A DNA stretch of 64,000 nucleotides, taken from the NCBI GenBank assembly GCA_911728455.2, contig OU452231.1, forward strand, positions 15,209,838-15,273,837. Direction: 5' to 3'. The DNA comes from Marthasterias glacialis. Its lineage: Eukaryota > Echinodermata > Asteroidea > Forcipulatida > Asteriidae. The position numbers and the translations under genes are program-made. A model generated the notes under the pieces. That model searched no databases, was not told the origin of the DNA, and saw nothing but the letters and a program-made list of their open reading frames with translations. Below, piece by piece: positions 44,791 through 56,190 of this stretch (its first letter is position 1; every line of letters begins with the position of its first letter).

Positions 44791-45427
44791 ACACTAGTAA
44801 ACCCAATCATGGGAAAATTCACCTTTTGCATACCAACAACTTCGTCACACAAACTGTTGGTTATCGTTGACCAGCGTTTCACATGGCATACCAGTTTGCT
44901 TCATTTTATAGCCAGTCACAAGTCATGCTGTTAATGATATGCTGTGCCCAACGATGGTACACGATAATCAACGGTTCATGTGTTATACACTAAGCGGCTG
45001 TTGCCATGCGCGACACACTATGCAACCATCATGGCGCCGACGATGTTTGGTGTCGGTCAGTGATGATAATTTTCATAAAATTCCACGAAAAGGAGGTAGC
45101 ACATGTTGAATCATCGAGGGAAACATTTTGCCCAAAAATCGCCAAAAGCCTCAAATGGAAAATTAAAATCAAGATTTTTGGCAATAGGGGCTAGCATAAC
45201 TATAACTTCATCTGAATTGGCTGTACAGCTCGAGTCCGAAAGGAAGTTACCAAGATTAACAATGGTTTCACTGATAGCAAGGAACAACTTTTTTGGTTAT
45301 TTTTTTCTGATGTGTGGGAAAATGCTCATTTTAATACACAGTCACTGTTAAATAAAATGTAATCATGTTTTAGGGAATAATCCTTCTAAATAAGGGTAGC
45401 TTTCTTGTTGACTCACGTTGTAGACAA
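44791..45427 (-). repeat. Long inverted repeat b', inner part of right arm
   Basis: Complement of about 42900-43540. It ends at ACAA (45424-45427), the target duplication of the inserted transposon, and resumes at 51738. Confidence 0.8.
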
Positions 45428-45450
45428 GGCTCATTTCACCAGGTTGGGAT

Positions 45451-46560
45451 ACAAGGTGTGACATGAAAGTGAAATTTTCAAAAGTGTTTAATTGTAACTT
45501 TTTAACAGTTTTTATGTGGGAAATATATTATATTTTCATATTTTAAAAGCGGTTTATCAGTGGATTTCCAAATAAAAATGTTTCAGCGGTGTCAACATCA
45601 TGATACCAAATCACAGTACGGATGTAACATGGACACCAAAAACATATTTCAATGGAGAAGTAATTACTCAAAGCTTTCAAATCTTTCAATCATTTTCACT
45701 TCAAAGTAGTCCGATTTCATACATTTACTCATTGAAATTATACTTTTTAATGTTCATCTTACCTCAAAGCAATAAAATGACTCAACAAAATGATAATTTG
45801 TATGGTTTTTGCACCAAAAATCATTTATTTTACAACACTTTCTTTAATTGTCTAAATTTAAAAGATTTTCAATAAAAATTCATTTAAAATGACCTGGAAA
45901 GGTGCATTGATCTGTATTTCATGTGGTATTAGGGGTTGCTGTGAATTACTTTGACATTAAATATAATTTTTTCTGTCCTCAACTTGGCAATGCGGATGTA
46001 ACGTTGACACAAATGGACACCGTGTCCACATTACATCCAACATACGAGTGAGAATACTCTAGTGCGAAACACGTTATTGTTCATATTGAGCAACATTAAC
46101 AGTTCTTCGGATATTATCCCCAACCCATTGGCCATTTCTGTATGCAGAAAACTGAAAACATCTACAGTGTACGTAGAGAAGCACACAGATGATTGTGAAC
46201 ATTGTATTTTTCCCCTGATGCCCATTGCAGAAAGTGCAGATGCTATTTATTTGTTGATATAGACTAAATAAATATTACGATCTCTATGTTGTTTTTCCTG
46301 GTAAAAGTTTCCCTGCACTAATTGTGAAATATTGTCAACCTCCACATATTCCATTTGAATATTTAGGCCTGACATTTCATTCTTGTAGGGGCAAGGCAAC
46401 TTGACATTGGTGAGCACCTCTGTGAGGAAACGTTAAACTTTCAATTGGTATAAGGCAATGACCAAGGGCACAAAGGCAATCGACACCATTGCCTCTTTGA
46501 AGTATCAGGCCTAAATCTTCATTCAAATGTAACATTTTGTTACAATACATTGTAGTTGTA
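45451..46560. other. 3' non-coding arm of Sola-like copy 2
   Basis: No gene. It contains inverted GGACACC/GGTGTCC-type motifs beside GATGTAAC (about 45617-45640, 45990-46045) like those in copy 1. Short open frames lack support. Confidence 0.5.
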
Positions 46561-46583
46561 TCTTTAATGGAATAAAATTGTGT

Positions 46584-46680
46584 CATTTAATCAACATGTA
46601 ACATTCAATCAACATTTAACATTCAATCAACATTTAACATTCAATCAACATTTAATATTCAATCAACATTTAACATTAAA
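46584..46680. repeat. 18-bp tandem repeat inside Sola-like copy 2
   Basis: About five units of ATTCAATCAACATTTAAC with few changes. It lies between the last transposase exon and the transposon end. Confidence 0.9.
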
Positions 46681-46959
46681 GGAGGTGAATACTGCAAACT
46701 TCAAAATGGTAAAGGGGCTATCTCTCTCTGTAAAAATTCTTCCGTTTGGTTTTGCAAACATTAGTGATGGTTTCATTAGAGTTTTATTAAATTAAAATTT
46801 ACTATTAAGCAAAAGGAATTTCTTACTGCTTAAAGGGGCTATCTCTTCTTGGTCAGAACAGTTATTGTCATCACGCCTAACCTTTAGTCAAAAAACCTGT
46901 GGCACCCTGGATACCCTCATTAAGCCTTTTATAGTTCAACAGCATTTGGAAATGCATAA

Positions 46960-47113
46960 CGGATTCTCGAGCTGCTAGCTGCAAGAACAGTAGGACACTT
47001 CAGCATCGCAACAACATCCTCAACAGGTAACATCCATATGTCCTCCTTGTCTGGCCACACATATTGTTGTGAGGCCACCTCTTTCATGTACTTAACTCGT
47101 CTATGTCAATGAC
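46960..47113 (-). pseudogene. Sola-like transposase copy 2, last exon
   Basis: Acceptor GCAG|GTC at 47113. It encodes YMKEVASQQYVWPDKED followed by DVVAMLKCP and a stop near 46965. The matching exon of copy 1 (6777-7001) has the same pattern. In the frame giving this match an early TGA appears three codons into the exon, so the exon is probably damaged or its acceptor lies slightly elsewhere. Confidence 0.55.
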
Positions 47114-47265
47114 CTGCATAAATATACCAAAATGACAATCTCAGTAAAACTGTTCAGAAAACAAACAAATAGTCACTCATGTTCTCCAATCCATTTTTGA
47201 GGTTCTAGTAGCAGAACAAAGTGTGATTGAGCAGAAATGATACAACATTGTATGAAAATACATAC

Positions 47266-47339
47266 CTGTGCAACATATGTCTTGTAGGTTTTCTTCCCAA
47301 GAATGCGACAAGATATGAACTGCCCAGTGTTGATCTTGC
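47266..47339 (-). CDS. Sola-like transposase copy 2, penultimate exon
   Basis: 74-nt exon with good acceptor (TTGCAG|GC) and donor (CACAG|GTATG). It encodes about GKINTGQFISCRILGKKTYK; its place matches the exon 6336-6441 in copy 1. Confidence 0.55.
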
Positions 47340-47528
47340 CTGCAATGAAATAAATAATAAAGTCTTCCATGAACAGAATTTTAAAACATGTGGGCATCTC
47401 ATAAAAGGATCATAGTGTTTTGTTACTATACATGTACATATGCAATATTTGGCCGAACTTGAAATATACAGAGAATTACCAAAGATTGGGGTAAATGAAT
47501 GATTCCAAAAACAACGTAGTAAATATAC

Positions 47529-47962
47529 TTAGGCTCTGATGTACTGGAGATAGGCTGCTTGGTTGTACTGGCACTGGAGTTGCTTCGCAATTCATCAGGT
47601 GGTTGGTCATCATCATGCTGAGTGGCCACTGGTTTCAACTGCATTGATTTTGAAGCTTCACTGGTTTTTGTATTAGCATATGGAACGCTGACATTTACCT
47701 CCTTCCAAGGTTGAACGTAATCTTTATTTTCACATGAGCCATGACCATCTGCTGCACAACAAAATGCACAAAAGCAAGACAGGTTGCGCCTAGCTACAAC
47801 ACCCGGCCGGACTGATCTAATACTATGAAGTTTTCGTGTTCCTGGCAATGTTTTGCCCTCTCTGCGCTTTCTTATGATGTCATCACGAGGTACCCAGAAG
47901 ACAGTTCGTTGAAAATGGGAGCACTTGTCTGTTTCAATGACGTTTTCATTCTTCTTGGTCAT
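47529..47962 (-). pseudogene. Sola-like transposase copy 2, Cys-rich C-terminal part
   Basis: In frame with the upstream core but separated from it by one TAG codon. It starts CSHFQRTVFWVPRDDI, then LPGTRKLHSIRSV and LSCFCAFCCAADGHGSCENKDY, which parallels the Cys-rich segment of copy 1 (CTHFRRDFYYID; CFCEACVKENGQC). A donor AA|GTATAT at 47529 ends the exon; further open sequence to 47426 is probably intronic. Confidence 0.7.
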
Positions 47963-47965
47963 GCT

Positions 47966-50126
47966 CTATTTACAATATTGAAACATCTCTTTAGCACATG
48001 AAACATGTGCTGTATGTGCCATTACTGCTGCCGATGTTTTGCTTTTAATTACAGCACTTTCCCCGTCAGAGGGGCCCTTCCCATGCCGGGAACCAAAGTA
48101 ATCATGTTGCATAGGAACCTGGCTGTCTGACTCTGCACATGATATATCCATGAAAGGACCTTTCGATTTATATTGCATAGAACAGCCATCTGAAAAACGA
48201 ACAACTTTTGAAAGTGACTCCATCGTAACTTCCTTCATATTTTGGATTGCACGTGATGAAAACTCATGGACTGCATGATGATCGTGATAATGATCATCCG
48301 AGATGAAAACCTGGGAGTGCATGACCGGTTTGGTGCATGATGCTCGATGACAATTGTAGTATGATATGATAGGATGTAGCGATGCTGAGTTGTTAGTCCA
48401 GTGAGCCGATTGGACTTCATCTTGAAGAACACAGGTAAAGTTTTCGGCAAAGTCCAATACCATAACACAATAGCCATGTGGAAGCCTTCTTGATGTTAGG
48501 TTTTTGAACTGTGCCCCTTGCCACTTTTTGTTGAACAGATGAAGCGCAAGAGGATTGACATCACGCTCAAGCTCATCAATCATATCTTTTAAGGAACCTT
48601 CCTTGCACACTTTAGATTTTTTCTGTATCATCTTTCCTTTTTGTTTCACATTCTCCTGAAGAACAGTCTCCCATCTTCCCCAGCTTACTTTCTGAGTGCT
48701 ATCCAAGTCTGACAGATGAGCTCGTAAGGCCTCTAGCCCACATTTTGTACATGTTCTTTGAATGCATTTAAGTGAATGATATTTTCTTTCATCCTTTGAG
48801 CACAGTGTGAGGTTGACAGCTTCATCTATGTTCTTGATCTTGCAGTGTGATTTCTGCTCAGATACTGCACAACTGGTGATGACTTTCAATATCAACTGAA
48901 CATTTTCACAATACTCGCAGAGACAACCACAAAACTTAATATGCTTGAAAGTTAACACATGCTTTGGTCTCAGCTTGAAGAAAGAAGTCATGCCAACCTT
49001 CAGTCCTGGATACTCTTTCACAAATTTGCGATACAATTCTTGAACAGGCTGGTCCAAGATGTAGGTTTTTTTCTGAGTTCTTTTGCTTATGTTTCTTTTT
49101 TCAGCATTAGGCGTTGAATTAACTTCATAGTAGCTAATAATGAGCTCTTTCGTTTTTTCTGACAATGCTGCTTTGTTGCAGTAATCAAATTTTTTGGGCT
49201 TCTCTTTGATTATTTTGGGACTCACACTAAACCTCTTGGATGGTTTTCTCTGCAGCTTGTATTTCTTAAGAATACCAAGTGCACTACCAAATTTTTGTCT
49301 GTCTTGCCTTTGCTGCAACTTTCTCTTACTTTTCAGCTCATCAAGATTTCTCTTAACACCAATTGAAACTATCAAATTTATTTTCTCATCTGCGGTCGAC
49401 AATGTTGGGACAACGGTGATATCAAATGCTTCTTTTTTGCGGGGGGATGCTTGATTGATGAGATCACTCATTGTGGCGGCAAAAATTTCTGGTTCCTTTG
49501 ATAAAGCCGCACATGCTCGATGAAGAGCCTGGCGTTTTGCAGTTGATGATCTTGTTTTTGTTTGCCCCTGCCTTTCATCTTCAAGTTGTTTGTAAATTTC
49601 TGACTCTTCCATTCTGATTCTCTGCATTTCTTCAACATGTTTTTGTTTTGAAAGTTTATTTTTTTCCAACCGCTTCCGCTGTTCTTCCCTTTCAGCCATT
49701 CTTTGTTTTCTCCATGCCAAGATTTTCTTGTCGTTTTTTATTTCTTCTTATCTCATTTTGTCTTGCTTTTTCAGCTTGTGAGAGTTTGCTCCTTTGCATT
49801 TTCTTATCTGCGGCCCACTTCTCTCGCTGTTGTTTGATTTTCTCAGCTTCTGATCTTGTCATGTGTTTTTCTTTTCCTTTCTTCACAGTGTTGATCCTGT
49901 CTTCAATTTTGTTTTTTTGTCTTTGTCTATACTTCTTTGTGCGTTCCTTACACTTCTTGTTATATTCTTGTTTACTTTCATCAGACATGCGTCTTTTCTC
50001 TGCTTGCCTAACTGCATCAACTGCAAGCAGCCTTTCGTACTTCATTGGATAGTTTTTCTTTAAAGTTTGTCTGTATGACAGTTTTGGTGGCGTGAATCTC
50101 ATTTTCACTCTCAGACTCATCTGCAA
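47966..50126 (-). pseudogene. Sola-like transposase copy 2, N-terminal and catalytic core
   Basis: Two frames joined by a 1-nt shift at about 49700 next to an A-rich run. The N-terminal piece (50126-49692) is Lys/Arg/Glu-rich and coiled-coil-like. The second (49720-47966, 584 residues) has more basic sequence, a Cys segment (FCGCLCEYCENVQ), then VLDFAENFTC, HPIISYYNC, VVRFSDGCSMQYKS and DYFGSRHGKGPSDGESAV. The Asp, Asp and Glu in these motifs are candidate DDE catalytic residues (inference). It ends in TAG at 47966-47968, two codons before the frame resumes. Unlike copy 1 it keeps the whole core, so it shows what copy 1 has lost. Confidence 0.8.
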
Positions 50127-51714
50127 TTTAATAATTAAAAAATTAAGACAATGTAATAAATATGCTTCCTTTTACACTTTTCAATGATTACTTACTTAAT
50201 AATTACTTAATAAACACTTTAAAAGTTACAAGTGGCAAGGGTTAAAACGCTAGAGAACACAGACCACTAAATAAAAAAAAATAAATAAATAAAAAATTGG
50301 GACCCAATAAAAGAATGCCCTCATCAAACATTAAACAAAAGAAGCTACATTTCACGTAAAAAGTCAACAACAAAATTATTATGAGGAAAGATAAAAAATA
50401 AAAACCAGAAGAGATTACAAAAACAATGAGTCTGTTTTTGGGAGGGACAACCCTGTTGTAATCAATCACGGTTTGCCATTCAAGCGATTTTAAACGATGT
50501 CATAAAAGACCGCACATGTAAACAATCATGCCCAGTTTACGGACACGTGTCATGTTTGCGCGGTCACACATGCGCACACTTTGTAAACTTTGCGCATATT
50601 GGCGTTGCATGTTTTTGAATGGCAGGCATTGCGCAAGAGAGATGCACTGCGCAAGCCCTGCGGGCCGCTCACTGACGACCGATCATCGGCTGTCTACCGA
50701 TACGTTGATGCACAGCGCGCGGAACGATGTATCGTGAGACATCGTTTCAATTTAGTTTTATTCAATGTGAAAACTGAATTTTGAACAGTTTTTTTTAGTA
50801 TCAGTTGAATAACTACCCTTTTTAACTGCACAGAAACATTTGTCCCCTATCCAAGACCTTTTTAATAGTTGAGACTTACCGTGATTTTTTTCCAGCTCGT
50901 CGAGTCGTGTTTTGACGTAAACTTTGATGGTGGTTTGACATCGACCTAATGAAGGACGTCTGGGTTTCAGATGTTTTTTTCCCGCCAAATGAAACCTCGC
51001 AGAAAAGATTAATTGACTTGAATGAAGAGCAGTCTTGTAAGCATTAGTTAAAGCACCAGACTACTTTCACTTCACGCGATGGATTGTTTTAGCTACACAT
51101 ACCTGTGCTTCGACGTAACGAAATACAGATGGACACCAAACTGTTGTGGTGTATTTCGACTTAAATTTTGAAGAAAATGGAAAAGATGAACTTCCCAAAA
51201 ATATTCTTATTTAAGATACAGGTTTTAGACAATGAATATAATGATGCAAATTCTTAGTTTTGGGATGATAGGGAAATCTTTTGAGCTGATCTCCGGACGT
51301 AACGAAGATTTTACCAAAAAGACACCGTGCGTTACGTCGATGATAAAAATTATTGAGTGCCGTTACTGGAAAAATATATGCAATAAACAATTATTTTGTG
51401 TTCCACAGTACAGTTTAAACATCATTTAACCCATTTATGAAGAAAAAATATTAATTTTATTTGTGTTATTATTTACTATTCACCATCAAAATACACATGT
51501 ATTTTATGTCACAATTTTCATCGATTTTATTGCCATGGACACCACAAAGTTTTCTGGCTAAAAAAATTAATTAAAACAAAAAATTATTAAAAACAACTTT
51601 TTTTACATACTTTAGTACATAATTCGTCACAATAAATCATAAATTTCCTCTAAACATTGTACAATCCTTAGACCCATGACTTTCAAAAGGTTGAGTTTAC
51701 CATACATTTAGTGT
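50127..51714. other. 5' non-coding arm of Sola-like copy 2
   Basis: No gene. A GC-richer patch at 50500-50720 may be the promoter side. GGACACCA and CGTAACGAA motifs occur in inverted pairs at 51110-51170 and 51297-51345, with a further half site at 51537. Confidence 0.5.
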
Positions 51715-51737
51715 GTCCCAACCTGGTGAAATGAGCC

Positions 51738-52997
51738 ACAAGGGAACCGGCGAGGCTGTACCGATTCCCCTTGTAGCGATCATGGTGGGATTCATCAAAT
51801 AAACTCTCGGCAAAGTTCAGTGCACGTTTCGTGCTTTGTCTTCACGCCTTTGCTTATGAGAATCTGAATCTTAACATCAAGGTTAATTAGGAGCACTTTA
51901 GTAGAATGATATGCATGATAAAGAAATAATCAGTATGCCTGCGTCGCCTTCCATAGCAACTTCTGTCTTAATCGTTCCAATCCACCCAACCCCACAGCTG
52001 TTTGACTGTTTTTCATACCGGTACTAATTGTAATACCTTTCTGTAAATCATGCATACAAAAATCATGTTTTTCGATTATTTTGCAGAATACGTTGGTAAA
52101 ACATTGTAGAAACGTTGTATAGAGACAGTGCATAAATTTGCATAATCATATACTGTAGATCGCAAGTTCCATTCAAACCTTTTTTTTTAAATGAAATATT
52201 CAATAAACCACAAATTGGGGGTTACTCTCAGATGGTTTTAATCTAGTTTCGTAAAGACAAATATAGTTAAGATACACCTAGCATGATTAAACTCAAATAT
52301 TTTGACAATGGTGGGTACTAATTATTAAAACAATATTTTGTAATTACCCACCATGGCAACTTAGCCATTGGAAATACGCTACATTTATACAAGTTCATCA
52401 CCATATAAGTGTAACATTGTAACAAAAACATCTACATGTATTAATTAGTGTAATGAATATAAAAAAAAATACAATATGTAATATGATATATACAGTATGA
52501 TGACATAAATACAATACATTTAAAATAAGTAACATGTAGTTATACATTCCGTAGGATCCAGAGAGTGTTTGAACCATCCTATATAATATTGATAATTAGT
52601 TTTATAATTGATTTAATGTATCCGTAAACGTTGTCACAACGTGCTAGACACGTGGCCAAAACGTTCCTAAAAAGTGTTGGGGACGTCTTCATTATGTAGC
52701 TGTATAACATTCTTAAGACATAAATTGGAGTCGACAAACTTCTGTTGCTACAACGTAATGTAAATAACGTTGTCAGTAACAAACTCTGGTACGTTGTCAA
52801 CACGTGACAATAATGTCAAATCTCATGTCCCTAAAACGTAGCAGGAACGTCGTCATTACATCGCGGTATAACGTTCTCATTACGTAAATGGTAGTCGACA
52901 AAGTTTCATTGCTACAACGTTATACAAATAACGTTGTTGGCACTAAAGTCTGAAGTCCTCACAATGTTGTAAAAAATGTGAAACTGTTAGCTGGGTT
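51738..52997 (-). repeat. Long inverted repeat b', outer part of right arm
   Basis: Complement of about 41541-42870, ending TGTTAGCTGGG at 52997, the outer boundary of the composite insertion in the Polinton-like element. It is colinear with the left arm apart from small indels. Confidence 0.85.
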
Positions 52998-53149
52998 GGG
53001 TCTATTTTGGGATGGGTATTTAATCAATTGAGCAAGAAGGTCGGGTTTGCCGCCAGTCATCTTTGGGGAACATTCTTGGTGATAGGCGTTATAATACTAG
53101 CGAAAACAAAAAATATTTTATCGTAAATATAATAAACATGACGGTAATA

Positions 53150-54134
53150 AACTAAATCTGAATCGAAAATTAAAGACGCCCCGCAGTATAAAAGGAATCA
53201 GACAATGGGTCGTCTTAACGAACAACCCGAGCATGATCGGTGAAAATGAAACGCTCACGGTAAGGTTTCGAAATTTAGGATCGTCGGACGTGATCATGCC
53301 CGGCACGACTTGCCAAAAAGAAGATCGGGTCTATCAGGGAATAGAAACCCCCAATTTGACTAAACTTAGGATAAACGTGGATGACGCGTCGTCGGCGAAA
53401 ATGGGCGAAGTAGCGATCTCCAAGGCGTTGGGGAATAGGTATTATATCCCGTTGGACTTTGAGTTGTTGACGGATCATCAACCCTTTCATTCGAGTGGGT
53501 GACAAACTAAACTAACGTACGGGTTAACTTTTAATTACGGAAAAGTGATAAAGTCTTGTGACTCAAACCCCACCATTAGTAACATATTGCTCGAGTATGA
53601 AATTGTGAGACATGTCGAACTCGCCAGATCGATCAGACAGTCTAGCCCTGTATTACGAACGCATCCATCATTCCCATGAATAAAAAAGACGTCACTTGGA
53701 ATATTAATTTAAACACTCCCGCTAAAAGTCTAAATGGAATATTGTTGCTATTTCAAGAAAATCAGGCAAACTTTTCTCGTAGAGGGCCTTCCCAATCAGT
53801 TGTACGCGCAAGGTCTCAAACGGCGCCAACATTGGGAAGAGGCGTCGATGGACGAGACCCTTCGACCATGGGTTTGATTAAAACGTTAAAATTGGGCGAC
53901 GCGTCGCCGGGAGACTACCTCACGAAAAGTTACGGTTTGTGGTTGGATCTCAGAAGCGCTGACGACAACGCGTTGCATGGATCGGGTCGGAAGATCGAAA
54001 ACGCCCATGAAGGAATCGTCCTACAACTCGAAAGGGAAGCCGATGGAGAAGGAGCGATAAAATGTTACGTCTTTTTGATTTTAGATGCGCAACTCAACAT
54101 TAGGGATGGGCAGTTTATGGGCGCGATGTATTAA
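53150..54134 (+). pseudogene. Capsid-type structural protein of Polinton/adintovirus-like element
   Basis: Plus-strand relic with two recognisable parts: 53233-53502 (NETLTVRFRNLGSSDVIMPG; GNRYYIPLDFELL) and 53676-54134 (VTWNINLNTPAKSLNGILLL; SYGLWLDLRSADDNALHGSG; DAQLNIRDGQF). These match proteins annotated F54H12.2-like that accompany PolB and a packaging ATPase in animal Polinton-like elements; I take it as the jelly-roll capsid protein, by context. A stretch after VIMPG is missing and at least two frameshifts are present, so it is broken. Confidence 0.6.
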
Positions 54135-54149
54135 TCGTTAATTATAAAG

Positions 54150-54803
54150 ATGCATCTAGAGTATCCGCATACTGCTTTAATCGTCGGTCAAACTGGGTGC
54201 TGTAAAACGAATTTTATTTTGTATTTAATTGAATCGACGTACAGACATCGTTTTCATCATATCGTCATCATTTGTCTGACACTCTGAGATAGCGAGGCCT
54301 ATAAACGAGCCTGGGAATCGAACAATCACGAAGTATACCCCGATCAATTAGAATCGCAGGATTTAAACGAAATGTTGAGAGTTTATTTTAGTTTATTTAG
54401 AGGCGATCCGACGTTGTACATTATCAACAATTGCGCTGGATCTAAAGAATTACTTCATCGAAACTTTAAAAAAGAGAAAAAGAGTACGATATGCGAATTG
54501 TCCTTTAGCGGTAGGCACGCGAACCAGAGCGTGTGGGTATTGTCCCAAAAATATAAAAACGTGCTCAAAAATCTTAGGAGTAAAGCAAAATGGTTGTCTC
54601 TGTTTTATTGCAAAGCTCGAGATTCATTCGACGAGGCCCTGAGAGAAAATGACGTCATAGAAGATGAAAACATCGCCCGAAATGTAAAGACTGCTTTAAA
54701 ACGAAACAAGTGTTATAAATTAATCTTAACGACAGATCAACCCGTTGAATGGCGTGTTTTGGACGAGAGAGAACAACCTATCGAGTTATTATCGCGTTAT
54801 TAA
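54150..54803 (+). pseudogene. FtsK/A32-like packaging ATPase of Polinton-like element
   Basis: One frame of 217 codons from ATG 54150 to TAA 54803, interrupted only by a TGA at 54285-54287. The P-loop (residues 13-20) reads GQTGCCKT, with Cys where the second Gly is usual. The Walker B strand reads LYIINNC where two Asp are expected. GRHANQSVWVLSQKY follows, then KWLSLFYCKARDSFDE. Such ATPases pump DNA into capsids. It directly follows the capsid gene, a typical pairing. The stop and altered ATP-site residues indicate loss of function. Confidence 0.75.
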
Positions 54804-54929
54804 GTCAACCTATCGAGTAACCTTACAAGTCGTTATCAAGTCATTATCAAGTCATTATCAAGTCATTAACCTATGAAGTATTTTATAAATAACCTATCAA
54901 GTAACCTACAAGTGATCGAGTAATTATAA

Positions 54930-55076
54930 ATGATAGTAGAGTTCGTAGCCATAAGCGTGGTTTTAGCAAACGGTTACTTTGCCTATAAATATTTTAGAGA
55001 AAAGAAAAAATTTTATAATGCGATTAATAAAACGATGGAAGAAGTGCAAGAGATGTTAACGAGTGCGAGCTATTAG
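54930..55076 (+). CDS. Small single-pass membrane protein of Polinton-like element
   Basis: 48 residues: a hydrophobic N-terminal segment (VEFVAISVVLANGYFAY, residues 3-19) followed by a basic KYFREKKK stretch and an amphipathic tail. Open and short, in the same strand and gene row as the capsid and ATPase relics. I do not recognise a family; a virion membrane or minor capsid role would be guesswork. Confidence 0.4.
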   Translation: MIVEFVAISVVLANGYFAYKYFREKKKFYNAINKTMEEVQEMLTSASY

Positions 55077-55402
55077 ATTATTTAGCGTCGTCATGCGACG
55101 TCGATGAATTGAATCTCACCCATAATTTCACCCATAAATAAATATTAATACTTCGGATGTTGTCAATTCTTTTAAGTTGGTGTATGTTACGAGATCGCGA
55201 TCGAACGTCTAAACTAATGAAAAATAATCATAACGATTTGTAAAACATGACGGATGAGATATATCCATAGCTCCCCACAGTGATCCAAGATAGACAGAAC
55301 TTTAGGTTGGAAGACGTAAGCAGAATTAAACGAGAATTAGAAAACAAACGTAAAAAACGAGAAAAATTATATAAAAAGTATAAAAAGTGTGCAATGTATT
55401 AG

Positions 55403-55808
55403 AAGGTGGAATCGTGGCCGTAGACGTAATGGGTCTTGCCTCCGAGGCAGTGGGTATAGCGACGATTGTCGGCGTTATCACGGCTCCTAGGGGGCCTTGG
55501 AATAGGCTGCTTCGGCCTCGGGCTCGGTCTAGGGCTCATTAAAAAGAAGATGGAACCTAAACTAAAAAAAACATGATGAGATTCGAGTTATGTGCGAAGC
55601 TAAGTTAAATACCATCAGCAAGTTTGTAAGTAGAGCGATAGAAGATAATGTTATTTCCCAACAAGAATTTGTATTGATAAAATCGGAACTAGAAAAGTTT
55701 TACGAAATACGAAACAATATTAAAAACATGAGGCCTCCAAAAAAGGTAGACGTGGATGTAAAAAAATTACTCGAAATTGTAAAGAAAAAGTGGTTAAAAA
55801 ACTTATGA
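55403..55808 (+). pseudogene. Conserved small protein with hydrophobic N-terminus (Polinton-like element)
   Basis: The first half (about 55410-55560) is Gly/Ala/Val-rich and hydrophobic (VMGLASEAVGIATIVGVITA) and then frame-shifted. The second half (55590-55808) reads CEAKLNTISKFVSRAIEDNV, then QEFVLIKSELEKFYEI, and ends in Lys-rich sequence. Proteins with this EAKLN...EF...ELEKF pattern recur in animal Polinton-like elements; their function is not known to me. Confidence 0.5.
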
Positions 55809-55888
55809 GTTCAGATTCACTTGGAGATCCGATGCGACCCCGATCTTTCGAAAAAGGTGTCGCGTAGACCTGGCCGAGTATCGGCACG

Positions 55889-56190
55889 TCATCCCGACCG
55901 CCCCTCCCAGTGCCACCCCAATAATTTAAACGCGTCGTACATTACGCATTGGTGAGTTTCTCTGGCGCGCTGTTTTAAAGGAGTAAAGTCCGACGCGTCG
56001 CAAGGCACGCCATGGAGCCCTATGAGGTTAAATAACGTATAATCGATCGAAAGAGAATTTTTTAGAGAGGGATCCTTAAGTCTTCGTAACGTCCCGTTGA
56101 GTCGCTCAAAGTTTCTATATAACATGGCTTGGTTAGGCTCTGGGGGAGGGGCTCGAGGGTTAACCTAGAATGAATCAAGTTTACATTTCT
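55889..56190 (-). pseudogene. Unrecognised minus-strand gene fragment at the Polinton-like right end
   Basis: A 78-residue frame (56125-55889) that remains open further upstream and reads NFERLNGTLRRLKDPSL, then LIGLHGVPCDASDFTPLKQR. The composition is protein-like, but I cannot assign a family. It is convergent with the plus-strand gene row. Confidence 0.35.

Larger units (their letters stand above)
45428..51737 (-). mobile_element. Sola-like DNA transposon (copy 2), inserted in repeat b'
   Basis: A 6.3-kb element with terminal inverted repeats starting GGCTCATTTCACCAGGTTGG (left 45428-45450; right 51715-51737) and a 4-bp duplication, ACAA (45424-45427 and 51738-51741). Excision in silico restores the long inverted-repeat match, which proves the boundaries. 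It encodes a minus-strand spliced transposase related to that at 3356-7001. The TIR sequence differs from copy 1, so the two are separate families of one superfamily. Confidence 0.85.
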
